This document shows, piece after piece, positions 1-8,978 of a DNA stretch of 33,200 nucleotides. The notes below the pieces were generated by a model. That model saw only the letters and a list, made by a program, of their open reading frames with translations, was not told the DNA's origin and made no database searches. The DNA comes from Methanothermococcus sp. (GTDB lineage: Archaea; AGJL01; Methanococci; Methanococcales; Methanococcaceae). The DNA is taken from NCBI RefSeq assembly GCF_015523155.1, contig NZ_WAKW01000016.1, positions 1 to 33,200 on the forward strand, read 5' to 3'. The translations under genes and the position numbers were made by a program. The stretch's first letter is position 1. Every line of letters starts with the position of its first letter.

Positions 1-694
1 CACAGCATAGCCATTATGTGATAAGCGGAACTTCAACAGATGGAACAAATTATGCCACTGATGAGCAGATAAAAAAATGTGTTGAACTGGCGGAAAGTGC
101 CAATAAAAAAGCTTATGTGGTTCCTGCTGATGTTTCATCCTCTGTTGCAGATATAAACAGTCCTTTTGTTGCTATCATGGTTGCAGGAATTATTGATGCA
201 TGTAAATTAAATGAAAGATTTAAACTTCCTGAGGGAGTATTTAACGAGGCTATATTGGATACTATTAAGGCGTTTAAGAATGTAATTGAAGAATATGGGG
301 GAATTCCAATAAATGCCCCCCATATGAAAAATTTTTAGAACAGATTAAGAATAATTTGCCTGAAAATATAGGTAGCATGGCATCATCTAATATATCGTCA
401 CCCACTGCAATTATAACACATTATTTTGCCATCACCATAGCCGCAGGAATTATTAAAGCGTGCAAATTTAACTCTAAATTAGAGATGCCTGAGTATATCA
501 TCAGAGAAAATATACTAAATGCCTTTGGAGCATTAGAATATTCAATAAATAGGCATGATATTAACGAGGTCTTGAGGCAGATGCACCTAGAAGTTTTGGC
601 AAAATCTACAAGATATAGCATGAAATTAAATGATGAACCTAGCAGTATCGTCCATTCAGCATTAAAAAATTTAGAAGATTATAAAATAAATTAA
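1..694 (+). pseudogene. Hmd paralogue (H2-forming methylene-H4MPT dehydrogenase-related), 5'-partial, frameshifted
   Basis: This is the 3' part of a gene that begins before the window; the open frame runs from base 3. The residues match the Hmd-II/Hmd-III class as I remember it: HYVISG at the start, an EQIKKCVELA helix, then YVVPADVSSSVAD. The first frame stops at 336-338. If one base is added to the C6 run at 316-321, the reading passes from IPINAP into PYEKFLEQIKNN and continues to the stop at 694. The GTG at 18 and TTG at 356 are therefore internal codons, not starts. The part after the run repeats the C-terminal helical segment: AGIIDACKLN is followed 87 codons later by AGIIKACKFN. Hmd paralogues lack proven dehydrogenase activity and are thought to have regulatory or other roles; none can be assigned here. 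It could be a pseudogene, a sequencing error, or a recoded or phase-variable gene. The gene converges on glyS. Confidence 0.72.
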
Positions 695-771
695 ATTTTA
701 TGTAAGTGGGTGGTAGGTTATTTAACTTAAAGTCTTATTTAAAATACTTTTATATCGGATGTATTTTAATT

Positions 772-2499
772 TTAGATGTTTCTTTTGATATAATCTACAA
801 CTTCATCAATTTTAATTCTTATCTGTTCTCTTGTATCTCTATGTCTTATTGTAATAGTTCCATCCTCCAATGTCTGACCATCAACAGTAATGCAGAATGG
901 AGTTCCAACTTCATCCATTCTCATATATCTTCTTCCAATTGCTCCGCTGTCATCATATTCAGCAATTATCCCATTTTTTCTTAGGTTATCCTTTATTTCC
1001 ATGGCGATTTCTGGCATACCCTGTTTATTAACCAATGGGAATACTCCAACTTTTACAGGAGCTACTTCTGGTTTTAACTTTAAATATGTCCTATCCTCTT
1101 CCTCATTGTAGGCATGCTCTAAAAGACAGTAGGTAATTCTGTCGATACCATAGGATGGTTCAATTACATGAGGCAATACTTTTTCTCCGGAGATTTTCTT
1201 TTTAGTTTTATTTATTTTTAAATAGTCGTTTAGTATCTCAAACTCCTTATCTTCGATTGTTAATATATATTTTCCATTTTCATTGAGCTCTTTTACCAAT
1301 TTTTCTATTTCGCTATTGTCCATGTTATTTAAGGTATTTTCAACGAGCTTCATATCTTTTTTGAATACCTTTCCAACGACCTTATAGTTTAATTCAATAT
1401 CGTAGGTTTCAATTTCTTTTGGTTTATCGTATTCTACGAAAACACTTAAATCCACACCACTGTGGTTCATGTGTGCCTTTAAGTCATAATCTGTTCTATC
1501 TGCAATACCTACACACTCAATCCATCCAAATCTATCGGTATATATTTCTGCATCCCAGCAGTCAATTGCATAGTGTGCCATTTCATCTGGAAGGTGTTGT
1601 CTGAATCTCAATCTGTTTATATCGATACCTATGTCCATTAAAAATCTCTTTGTAATTGCTACAAAGTATGCTATGGTTTCATGCCTTATTATTCCTTTTT
1701 CCACGGCATCTTTTAATGACATATTTACTACTTTTTCCTCCGAGCTCAGTGTTTCATCCATTTGCCTATCTGCTGGAAGAAGTGGTATTATGTCATTTTC
1801 CACATCCTTAAATCTCTTATGGTTCTTTATTTTAGGATGAACGAAAAATTCTGCCTCAGCCTGTGTAAATTCCCTTAATCTAATAACACCCTGCCTTGGA
1901 GAAATTTCGTTTCTGTATGATTTACCAATTTGTGCCACTCCAAAAGGAAGTTTGTTTCTGAAAAAACTTGCCAATCTTTTAAACTGGATGAATATTCCCT
2001 GAGCAGTCTCTGGTCTCATGTATCCTGTTCTCTTTCCTCCCGGACCTATTGAAGTCAAAAACATTAAGTTGTATTTTTTAACATCTCCAAATTCGCCACC
2101 ACATTTTGGACATCTTATATTGTGTTTTTTTATGAGCTCATTTAATTCTTCAAGTGTTTTTCCCTCGGTGTTTATGTTAATATTTTCCTCAATAATGTGG
2201 TCTGCCCTGAATGATTCCAAACATTCCTTACATTCTACCATCGGGTCTGTGAAGTTATCAACATGTCCAGATGCTTTTAAAACCTCGTATGGTGTAATAG
2301 TTGGGCTATCTATCTCGTAAAATTCTTCGTTTATGATATAGTGCTTTCTCCATGTGTCAATTATATTGTTTTTTAATATCGTTCCAAGTGGTGCATAATC
2401 TACAAAACCTGCTATACCACCATATATTTCAAAGGAGCTCCATAGATAACCTCTTCTTTTAGCTAAATCCATTACTTTTTCATACTTATCTTCGCTCAT
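772..2499 (-). CDS. glyS: Glycyl-tRNA synthetase
   Basis: This class II synthetase charges tRNA-Gly with glycine in the cytoplasm. The 575 residues fit the archaeal/eukaryotic alpha2 type rather than the bacterial alpha2beta2 type. The start region GYLWSSFEIYGGIAGFVDY is the usual N-terminus of this family. A zinc-ribbon-like pair (CKEC at about residue 90, CPKCGG at about 134) lies in the insertion. Motif 2 is visible as YRNEISPRQGVIRLREF at about 195-211, and motif 3 as GIDRITYCLLEH near 460. The C-terminal anticodon-binding domain follows (KVGVFPLVNKQ, then ITVDGQTLEDGTITIRHRDT). The ATG is preceded by CGGTGATTAA, a good ribosome binding site. The gene converges with the Hmd paralogue and is followed on the same strand by no other gene in the window. 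Confidence 0.97.
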   Translation of the reverse strand: MSEDKYEKVMDLAKRRGYLWSSFEIYGGIAGFVDYAPLGTILKNNIIDTWRKHYIINEEFYEIDSPTITPYEVLKASGHVDNFTDPMVECKECLESFRADHIIEENININTEGKTLEELNELIKKHNIRCPKCGGEFGDVKKYNLMFLTSIGPGGKRTGYMRPETAQGIFIQFKRLASFFRNKLPFGVAQIGKSYRNEISPRQGVIRLREFTQAEAEFFVHPKIKNHKRFKDVENDIIPLLPADRQMDETLSSEEKVVNMSLKDAVEKGIIRHETIAYFVAITKRFLMDIGIDINRLRFRQHLPDEMAHYAIDCWDAEIYTDRFGWIECVGIADRTDYDLKAHMNHSGVDLSVFVEYDKPKEIETYDIELNYKVVGKVFKKDMKLVENTLNNMDNSEIEKLVKELNENGKYILTIEDKEFEILNDYLKINKTKKKISGEKVLPHVIEPSYGIDRITYCLLEHAYNEEEDRTYLKLKPEVAPVKVGVFPLVNKQGMPEIAMEIKDNLRKNGIIAEYDDSGAIGRRYMRMDEVGTPFCITVDGQTLEDGTITIRHRDTREQIRIKIDEVVDYIKRNI

Positions 2500-2574
2500 T
2501 TAATCACCGTTATAAAATTTTAAATTAAAAATAGTTAAAATAGATTGCATATATAATTTACTAATTATTTATTT

Positions 2575-3459
2575 TTACCACAATATAGTATCATTTTTAT
2601 CTATCCTATCCAATAAAAATATCATCAATGAAGACGCCACTAAATCCGCCGTAGTCCCTGGATTTAATTTGTTTCCTTCTTTTGATAGGAATTTATCAAA
2701 CTCTTCAATATCTTCCTTTTTAAATCCTTCATCAAGTATGTTTTTTGCCATTTCTGAAACCATTTTTGAGGTATCCAAATCTTTTTTTCTGGCTATTAAA
2801 GTATCTGGATGCTCGGATAAAATGCTTAAAAATGTTTTTGTTGTTGCCAAATTTATGTTGTTGTATTCGTTATAATATTCATTTAATAGATTGTATCCTT
2901 TAAATGATATATTAAATCCTTCTGCCCATTCCTTTGAAATGCTGTCCCATGTGGAAGATATTTTAAAAACATCATACAATGTTAAATTTTTTTCTATGAG
3001 TTCCTGTTTTGCATCATTTTTCTGAGCGTCGGGACCTTCTTTTGGTGGGTTTATATTGGGTATTGCTATTTCAATAGCCTCATAAACATTCACTGCATCA
3101 TTTACTGTGGTATTTTTTGTTGTGGATATTATTTCTTTTTTTAATGTATTTTCATCAAATTCATCAATTTTCCCTGAGCTCATGGCAATAGGTATATGCA
3201 ACATTATTATTCCTAAGTTTGCATTAGTTGGAGACCATTTTTTTGACTCAATTACTGCCAATTTTATGTATTTTCCAATATCTTTGTTATCCTGACATGC
3301 CTCATAAACTACATTTCCAAATGCTATGCCGGAGCTCAGAAAATGGTGGTATTTTATATCGTCGTATTCTCTGTTTCTATGAACATTTCCGGGTTTAAAA
3401 CTGCTAACTTCCAAACAGCAAGCTATTTGTGAAGCTTTCATTATATCGTAGGGATTCAT
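2575..3459 (-). CDS. CitG/MdcB-family protein (triphosphoribosyl-dephospho-CoA synthase-like)
   Basis: The 294-residue product resembles the CitG/MdcB family (COG1767), whose bacterial members make the 2'-(5''-triphosphoribosyl)-3'-dephospho-CoA precursor of citrate and malonate lyase prosthetic groups. The N-terminal signature [10 protein letters not shown] (about residues 19-28) corresponds to the family's TPKPGLVD-type motif, and a late segment [20 protein letters not shown] (about 266-285) corresponds to its conserved C-terminal GTTADL element. No citrate or malonate lyase gene is nearby, so the substrate in this methanogen is unknown and the bacterial reaction should not be assumed. The start ATG follows GGTGAAAGG. 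It lies upstream of glyS on the same strand with a 75-base gap, so co-transcription is possible. Family assignment is fairly sure; function is not. Confidence 0.8.
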   Translation of the reverse strand: MNPYDIMKASQIACCLEVSSFKPGNVHRNREYDDIKYHHFLSSGIAFGNVVYEACQDNKDIGKYIKLAVIESKKWSPTNANLGIIMLHIPIAMSSGKIDEFDENTLKKEIISTTKNTTVNDAVNVYEAIEIAIPNINPPKEGPDAQKNDAKQELIEKNLTLYDVFKISSTWDSISKEWAEGFNISFKGYNLLNEYYNEYNNINLATTKTFLSILSEHPDTLIARKKDLDTSKMVSEMAKNILDEGFKKEDIEEFDKFLSKEGNKLNPGTTADLVASSLMIFLLDRIDKNDTILW

Positions 3460-3617
3460 CCTTTCACCATGTTAATAAAATGAATAATGAATAAATTTAT
3501 AAAAATCTAATAAAAATAATTAAAAGAAGTTTAAAAAAGTTATGTTTTTATAAAAAAATAATGGGAAAAATAAAGTTTTTTAATTTTATTACTTTTATTT
3601 ATTATTTATTCTTCTTA

Positions 3618-5222
3618 TCATTCATCCTTATTTTTTCTCTTATAGTAGTATAATCCAACAATCACAAGAATAATCATCAATCCAATTCCAAAAGGCAAAT
3701 AACTTGTGGAGTTATTTTCAACCTTAACTTTTATGGATTTTTGGGTGATATATACATTATCGTCCCCCTCATCTTTATCACCAACTGCCCTTATCTCAAC
3801 TGTAATGATATAATCCTTAGCAACTGCGTTTTTATCCACATCGATAACAATAGCCCCGGTTCCATTTTCCCCGGGTTTTAAAGTCCCTACGGTATCGCTT
3901 TTTGTCGGGTAGTCAAATGGTTGAGCTGAGTTTTTAATTGCAGTAATTTTTACATATTCTGCTTTTTCATTTCCTGCGTTTTTAACATGAATTAATAGGG
4001 TGTTTTCAGTTCCTGCTTTTAAATCATATTCTTTTGGGATAATTTCCAATATTGGTTTAGGTTTGATATATATATCGATTGTTTTTGTAATGTTGTGCTT
4101 TTTATTGAATATGTCCAAATATTCTATTTCTATTGGAATCTTGTAATGCTTAGGTGGTGCGTTTTTATCCACATCGATAGTAAAACTTACCTCTTTACTT
4201 TCACTACCTGATAGTGTTCCAATATCTTTATAGTTTGCATTACTCCAACTGTCTTTAAATGGATATTCGGTTTTAAGATGGACATTTATATCCTTTGCCT
4301 CACCGTGTCCGTTGTTTGTAATGGTTGTATCTATTCTTACATAGGTGTCTCCTGGTTTAATTTCTTTTGGAGTTGTAATTACATTGGATATTCCCAATAA
4401 AACATCCCCTTGAACTAAGAGACCAATGTTTATATTTTCAGTTTTTGGTGTTCCATCCTCATCTATCCATGATACTGTTGCAGGAATTAAATATGCTCCT
4501 TCGGGTGTTTTTTCATTTGCATATAATTTTAAATTTATAATTTTTCCTTCATTTGCTTCAATGCTCCCAACATAGAATTTTGTAGTATCTATTGGTGATA
4601 TACAATTATTTCCACCTATCGTAAGAGTGCATTGCTTTGCAGTTCCCGTTCCTTTGTTATATAGTGTAATAGGAATAATTTTTGTCTTTGCAGGAGTTAG
4701 TGTAATATTTTCTGCATTTATCTCAAAATTTGCTATTCCATATACATGTAAATAGTATGGCTTTGTCCATTCATAGTGCCTAGTTATATCCTCTCCATTT
4801 TCATTTTCAACTTCATCGTATGATACTTTTACATCGATTCTATAATCTCTTGATGGTGCATTTTCATTTACATGAAGTTTAAAATATGCCGTATCACTTT
4901 CACCAGGATTTAGATGAGATATTGTATAGGTTCCCTTTATGGAATTCACCTGCTTTATTTCAAATGGATAATGTGGCGTAATTGTTATTCTTATGTTCTT
5001 TACATTATTGTTATAATTGTTGTTTGTTATTTTAAACCATAAATCCACATCATCCCCTGGATGAATATTTAATGGTTTATACTGGGGATTATCAACCTGC
5101 AATGCATAAACACCTGATATTACTGAGGATATCAGTATTGATGAAAATACTGTTATGGCAATATATTTTTTAATGTTTAATTTTTTTATATTTATTTTTA
5201 CTTTTATTTTTGATAAATCCAT
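3618..5222 (-). CDS. Membrane-anchored surface protein with CARDB/NEW3-type repeats (COG1361-like)
   Basis: The 534-residue protein has an N-terminal hydrophobic segment (about residues 23-42) after a lysine-rich start, a long extracytoplasmic part, and a C-terminal membrane helix (about 507-526) followed by the basic tail KRKNKDE. The middle consists of repeated immunoglobulin-like beta modules. In at least three of them a block like LNPGESDTAYFKLHVNENAP is followed by a short YxIxVxVxY strand (near 105, 330 and 450), as in CARDB/NPCBM-associated NEW3 modules of archaeal S-layer-like proteins. It is the last gene of the minus-strand unit with the RND permease, which ends 22 bases upstream of its ATG, and has its own site AAGGTGGAAAT. 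COG1361 proteins often neighbour transporters. I infer that it forms the external partner of the permease, but the ligand is unknown. Confidence 0.8.
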   Translation of the reverse strand: MDLSKIKVKINIKKLNIKKYIAITVFSSILISSVISGVYALQVDNPQYKPLNIHPGDDVDLWFKITNNNYNNNVKNIRITITPHYPFEIKQVNSIKGTYTISHLNPGESDTAYFKLHVNENAPSRDYRIDVKVSYDEVENENGEDITRHYEWTKPYYLHVYGIANFEINAENITLTPAKTKIIPITLYNKGTGTAKQCTLTIGGNNCISPIDTTKFYVGSIEANEGKIINLKLYANEKTPEGAYLIPATVSWIDEDGTPKTENINIGLLVQGDVLLGISNVITTPKEIKPGDTYVRIDTTITNNGHGEAKDINVHLKTEYPFKDSWSNANYKDIGTLSGSESKEVSFTIDVDKNAPPKHYKIPIEIEYLDIFNKKHNITKTIDIYIKPKPILEIIPKEYDLKAGTENTLLIHVKNAGNEKAEYVKITAIKNSAQPFDYPTKSDTVGTLKPGENGTGAIVIDVDKNAVAKDYIITVEIRAVGDKDEGDDNVYITQKSIKVKVENNSTSYLPFGIGLMIILVIVGLYYYKRKNKDE

Positions 5223-5244
5223 ATTTCCACCTTTTTATAGTGAA

Positions 5245-6387
5245 TTATTTAGTTTTTTTAAAAAATGGAATAATATACCGTTCTTCAATTATAAGCATTG
5301 CTGGAAGTAGTGCAATTACAGAAATCATACAGAAAAATATACCCAATGCACATACCTTTCCCAAGTTAGCCATCATAGGAAGTGGGGCAAACACAAGTGC
5401 AAGAAAACCAACCACTGTTGTAGCTGTTGTGGCAAATACTGCGGTTCCTGTGCTCACAACTGCTGTTTCTATGGCTTTATCAATGGGTACATTGTTTTTC
5501 CTTTCTTCATTGTACCTATGCATAAGGTGAATTCCATAATCTATACCCATACCAAGAAGTAAAGAACCTATACCTGCTGTTGCCATATCCAAAGGGATTC
5601 CTATTATCCCCATAGCTCCACCAGTCCATATCACTGCAATCAACACAGGGATAAGTGGCATGATAGTAGATAGTGGTTTTCTAAAATATAGAAACAGTAT
5701 AAGTAATACTCCAATTCCACCAATTATTGTCGTAAAGGACTGACTTTCCGTCATAAGTTTATACAATAGTTCACGCATTGGGGGGGTTCCCGTGCATACC
5801 ACCTCTACTCCTGGGGGCGTTGGTGAATCTTTAATTCTTTCATGTACATCATCCATTACTCTAAGAAGTTTGTTTTGGTCTCCTCCTGCATCGGTATATG
5901 CATTTATTATTAACATAGTATATTCTGGATTGAAAACTTCACTTTTTTCTTCGTCATTGAGAGAATTGTATATTTCCTTTACAGTATCTATATCATTAGG
6001 AACTTTTCCATTATTTTTTTGAAATATTATGTCCACAGGTGAACTTATTTTCGTAATCCCATCGATTCCATTTAAATTTTCTTCTAAAAATTTTACATAA
6101 CTCAGAACTCGGGGGTCCCGTATATCTTCCACTTTATCTGGACTATCTGAGGGTTTTAATTTTATACAAATTGTAATTACATCAGTTCCTCCAAAATTGT
6201 CCCTAACTTCATATAATGTTTTTATAACTGGGCTGTCTTGTGGAAGCATTTTTTCAAATGCCGTTTGAGTTTTTATATTTGTTGCTGCCAATCCCGCAAA
6301 TATCGTAATTATTAAAACAATAGCTACCATTACAAACGGTTTTTTTTCTGAAAAATTGGCAGTCTTTTTTAAAATTTTTTCAAGCAT
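5245..6387 (-). CDS. RND/MMPL-family permease, half-size
   Basis: The 380-residue membrane protein belongs to the RND superfamily (MMPL/SSD-type). One membrane helix (about residues 18-36) precedes a large extracytoplasmic domain (about 37-215), and five closely packed helices follow (about 218-370). The helix GSLLLGMGIDYGIHLMHRYNEE is the RND helix-4 signature, with the acidic residue in GIDYGIH that usually couples to the proton gradient. Most RND exporters are about twice this length with two such repeats; this one holds a single repeat and presumably works as a dimer or higher oligomer. A half-size RND gene next to a GbsR-type regulator is also known in Methanocaldococcus jannaschii (MJ1562/MJ1563, from memory). 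It is 15 bases downstream of the regulator gene and has the site GGTGGTAAA. The substrate cannot be told; lipids or hydrophobic compounds are typical of the family. Confidence 0.88.
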   Translation of the reverse strand: MLEKILKKTANFSEKKPFVMVAIVLIITIFAGLAATNIKTQTAFEKMLPQDSPVIKTLYEVRDNFGGTDVITICIKLKPSDSPDKVEDIRDPRVLSYVKFLEENLNGIDGITKISSPVDIIFQKNNGKVPNDIDTVKEIYNSLNDEEKSEVFNPEYTMLIINAYTDAGGDQNKLLRVMDDVHERIKDSPTPPGVEVVCTGTPPMRELLYKLMTESQSFTTIIGGIGVLLILFLYFRKPLSTIMPLIPVLIAVIWTGGAMGIIGIPLDMATAGIGSLLLGMGIDYGIHLMHRYNEERKNNVPIDKAIETAVVSTGTAVFATTATTVVGFLALVFAPLPMMANLGKVCALGIFFCMISVIALLPAMLIIEERYIIPFFKKTK

Positions 6388-6402
6388 TTTACCACCAAAA
6401 AA

Positions 6403-6864
6403 CTAATATTTATCATTTTTATCTATACTTTCAAGCACATCCAATACTTTTTTTGACAAATCTCTCATTTTTTCAATATGACTGAGTTTTTTGGATATGA
6501 GCTCCTTTTCATCTTCATCAGATTTTTCTTTTAATTCTATCAATTTATCGCAGGTTTTTGATATAACATCATATTTCTTCTTTGCTATGTCTTTGAAGGA
6601 AGAAAAGCCGTCCACTGATTCATAATAGTTTTTTCTTTCTCCTTTAATCCATACCTTTTTTATAAATCCCAATTTTTTAAGCTTGTTTAAATTCATACTA
6701 ACATTCCCCTTGCTTATTCCCAATTCATTCATTATGTCATCTATGCACAGGGGTTTGTCTGCCAAATAAACTACTGCATAAATTTCTCCAACAGACTTAC
6801 TAAGACCGTGAATTTTTGCAATCTCTGAAAATAATTCTATTACTGTTTTTTTTAATTCATCCAT
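6403..6864 (-). CDS. GbsR/MarR-type winged-helix transcriptional regulator
   Basis: This 153-residue cytoplasmic DNA-binding protein carries a winged helix-turn-helix at about residues 22-85. [20 protein letters not shown] leads into [20 protein letters not shown], the recognition helix and wing. A long charged helix follows (about 100-150), probably for dimerization. This layout fits the GbsR group of the MarR superfamily. It is the first gene of the regulator-RND-CARDB unit, so it most likely controls that unit and itself. The ATG at 6864 follows CGGTGAGCCC. Its upstream region contains a minus-strand BRE/TATA element (6951-6969) and, just downstream of the predicted transcript start, a perfect 8-base inverted repeat (6913-6930), a candidate operator. 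The effector is unknown. Confidence 0.87.
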   Translation of the reverse strand: MDELKKTVIELFSEIAKIHGLSKSVGEIYAVVYLADKPLCIDDIMNELGISKGNVSMNLNKLKKLGFIKKVWIKGERKNYYESVDGFSSFKDIAKKKYDVISKTCDKLIELKEKSDEDEKELISKKLSHIEKMRDLSKKVLDVLESIDKNDKY

Positions 6865-6912
6865 GGGCTCACCGTTTTCTATGTGGTATTATATATTTTA
6901 TATTTTCATTTT

Positions 6913-6930
6913 GTTCAAAATTTTTTGAAC
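6913..6930. promoter_or_regulatory. Palindromic candidate operator of the GbsR-RND-CARDB unit
   Basis: The arms GTTCAAAA and TTTTGAAC are perfect 8-base inverted repeats around a TT centre. A third half-site, TTTTGAAT, follows directly at 6932-6939, giving two half-sites in direct repeat nine bases apart. The element lies about 50 bases upstream of the regulator's ATG and just downstream of the start expected from the TATA box at 6951-6969, where a bound dimer would block initiation. Binding by the adjacent regulator is inferred from position only. Confidence 0.55.
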
Positions 6931-6950
6931 GTTTTGAATAATAGTGAATA

Positions 6951-6969
6951 GTATATATAAAAGTTTCGG
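6951..6969 (-). promoter_or_regulatory. BRE/TATA promoter of the GbsR-RND-CARDB unit
   Basis: Read on the minus strand the bases are CCGAAACTTTTATATATAC. This closely resembles the promoter of the tRNA/5S operon in this window (CCGAAAGGTTTATATA): a BRE-like CCGAAA followed by TTTATATA. Transcription would start about 25 bases downstream, near 6931-6933. Confidence 0.6.
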
Positions 6970-7087
6970 TAGATATCAAAAAATTTAATCATTAAATATT
7001 ATGAATATAATAATATAATAAAATAATACAAAATTAAATAAATAATGAAATATAATGTATATGGGCTAAAAAGATTATGGTGATATC

Positions 7088-7705
7088 ATGAAAAAAGATT
7101 TTATACTAAAGGCACTTAAATTAAGGGATGTAGGTTTTACAACCGCAGATATTGCAGAAGAATTGAATATATCCGTGGATACTGCACTTTATTTAGTGTT
7201 AAATGGTGAAAAACTTTTAAAAAAACCAGAAAAGCAGATTGAAGAAAAAGGTAAAAACATAGATATATTCGTAGAATGGGACAATGTTAAGATTTCGTCA
7301 AAGCGATTAAAAAACATAGCTTTAATAATGTGCGATATGTTGAAGGATGTGGAATTTGATGCTATTGTGGGCATCTCCACAGGAGGGGTCCCATTGGCAA
7401 CATTGATATCTGAGGAGATGGATAAAAATTTCTCAATATATATCCCTAAAAAACATCTTCATAGTAAAAATAATAGCACAGGATTTATAGGGCATAACTA
7501 TCCAAGCATCGAAGGTAAAAATGTTGTAATTGTGGATGATGTGATGACATCGGGAAATACTATGAAAGAAACTATAAAATATTTAAAAAATGTTGGAAAT
7601 CCAAAAAAAGCTGTTGTAATAATAGATAAAAGCGGAATAAAAGAAGTAGATGGCATTCCAATAAAGGCATTATTTAGAGTAGGAACTGTTGAATTGGAAG
7701 AATAA
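7088..7705 (+). CDS. gfcR: GfcR-type regulator (PyrE-like protein with N-terminal HTH)
   Basis: The 205-residue protein joins a helix-turn-helix (about residues 10-40: [20 protein letters not shown]) to a phosphoribosyltransferase-fold domain (about 58-205). The PRPP-binding loop [14 protein letters not shown] is at about 145-158, and a [14 protein letters not shown] loop at about 95-108. Archaeal proteins of this architecture were long labelled orotate phosphoribosyltransferase-like and are now named GfcR after the haloarchaeal regulator of glucose metabolism genes. In methanogens the target genes are not known, and an enzymatic activity has not been shown. The ATG follows GGTGATATC. The gene is divergent from the GbsR unit and precedes the glutamate synthase genes by 188 bases, so it is probably its own transcript. 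Confidence 0.85.
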   Translation: MKKDFILKALKLRDVGFTTADIAEELNISVDTALYLVLNGEKLLKKPEKQIEEKGKNIDIFVEWDNVKISSKRLKNIALIMCDMLKDVEFDAIVGISTGGVPLATLISEEMDKNFSIYIPKKHLHSKNNSTGFIGHNYPSIEGKNVVIVDDVMTSGNTMKETIKYLKNVGNPKKAVVIIDKSGIKEVDGIPIKALFRVGTVELEE

Positions 7706-7759
7706 TTTCTCACATATTATAACATACTGATACTGATAAATTAGAATATGCATTAATAA

Positions 7760-7777
7760 AATGGTAAAATATATAAA
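7760..7777 (+). promoter_or_regulatory. Probable promoter of the glutamate synthase gene set
   Basis: AATGGTAAAATATATAAA is a BRE-TATA-like element; the same 18 bases occur upstream of purP (from 21681). Transcription would start near 7800, leaving a leader of about 90 bases before the ATG at 7893. That leader holds a short tandem repeat, TAAACTACA twice from 7832. I see no clear NrpR-type GGAA-N6-TTCC operator. Confidence 0.4.
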
Positions 7778-7892
7778 AATGATGACCATATATCTATTCA
7801 AATTTTTAAAATTTTTCAATACATTATTTAATAAACTACATAAACTACATAAAATGACTTTTTTATATTTATAACTCAAATGGAGGATTACC

Positions 7893-8978
7893 ATGTGCGG
7901 AATTATTGGTTTTATGAGCAGAAAAAAAAGATTGATAAGTGGAGATAGGATAGCCATAGCACTGGACAGCCTAAAAGAAAGAGGAAATGGACAGGGTTCA
8001 GGTTATGTAGGATATGGTATATATCCAAAGTTCAAAGACAGTTATGCCATACATGTTTTTTTGGATAATGTACCAAATTACGACGAAATAAGAGAAAAAG
8101 TAAAAAACACACTGGAAAAATATGGGTATGTCCTTAAAGACGAGGAGATTCCAACAAAAGAAGGAATCTTAGAAAAAGAGCATATACCATGGAGATTCTT
8201 CTATGATTTTGATGAAAAATACAGGGATATTGAAGAAGATACCATGGTAAAAATTGTTATGGAAATTAACGATAAAATAGACGGGGCATTTGTATTTTCA
8301 AGTGGTAAGAACTTAGGGGTATTTAAGGCATCAGGATGGCCAATGGAAGTAGCGAAATTTTACAAGCTAAATGAGTATAAAGGATATATGTGGTTATCAC
8401 ATGCGAGATACCCCACAAATACAAGAGGGTGGTGGGGAGGAGCTCACCCATTCAACCTATTGAATTGGTCAGTAGTCCATAACGGAGAAATTACAAGCTA
8501 CGGAACAAACAAAAGATATGTTGAAAGTTTCGGATACAAATGCAGAATGCTAACGGATACAGAGGTTGTAGCATATATATTTGATTTATTGATAAGAAAA
8601 CACAAACTACCTGTTGAGTATGCATTGAATGCCATATCTCCAAAATTCTGGAAGGAAATAGACAACATGCCAGAAGAGGAAAGAAAAATCCATGAGGCAA
8701 TTAGGATGACATACGGCGGTGCAACATTAAACGGTCCTTTTGCAATAATTGTTGGCACCCATGAAGGAATGATGTTTATGAACGGAGATATTGAAAAGGA
8801 AAGTGCCATGGTAGGTTTAACAGATAGAATAAAACTTAGACCACTTGTTGCTGCTGAAAAAGATGATTTAGCATTTGTATCCAGTGAAGAGGCTGCTATA
8901 AGAAAAATATGTCCTGAATTAGATAAGGTGTGGATGCCTGACGCAGGAATGCCTGTGATAGCAAGGATTGAAAAATAA
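7893..8978 (+). CDS. Glutamate synthase, glutaminase (class II amidotransferase) subunit
   Basis: The 361-residue protein is a free-standing Ntn-type glutamine amidotransferase equal to the N-terminal domain of bacterial GltB. After removal of Met1, Cys2 of MCGIIGF is the nucleophile that hydrolyses glutamine. [20 protein letters not shown] (about residues 169-188) and [13 protein letters not shown] (about 194-206) are the conserved substrate-pocket segments. Ammonia released here would be passed to the FMN subunit encoded next. The ATG follows a strong GGAGGATTACC site. Archaea commonly encode the GltB domains as separate genes, and the next three genes on this strand complete the set. The protein is cytoplasmic. 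Expression is expected to respond to nitrogen, but I see no clear operator. Confidence 0.9.
   Translation: MCGIIGFMSRKKRLISGDRIAIALDSLKERGNGQGSGYVGYGIYPKFKDSYAIHVFLDNVPNYDEIREKVKNTLEKYGYVLKDEEIPTKEGILEKEHIPWRFFYDFDEKYRDIEEDTMVKIVMEINDKIDGAFVFSSGKNLGVFKASGWPMEVAKFYKLNEYKGYMWLSHARYPTNTRGWWGGAHPFNLLNWSVVHNGEITSYGTNKRYVESFGYKCRMLTDTEVVAYIFDLLIRKHKLPVEYALNAISPKFWKEIDNMPEEERKIHEAIRMTYGGATLNGPFAIIVGTHEGMMFMNGDIEKESAMVGLTDRIKLRPLVAAEKDDLAFVSSEEAAIRKICPELDKVWMPDAGMPVIARIEK

Noticed and set aside
356-694. Separate gene starting at TTG 356
   Set aside because: There is no ribosome binding site, and the frame is open upstream through the C run. The protein continues the preceding frame and repeats its C-terminal module.
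7831-7853. Tandem TAAACTACA repeat upstream of the glutaminase gene as a CRISPR-like or regulatory array
   Set aside because: There are only two short copies in AT-rich leader sequence, with no spacing pattern. I mention it under the promoter only.
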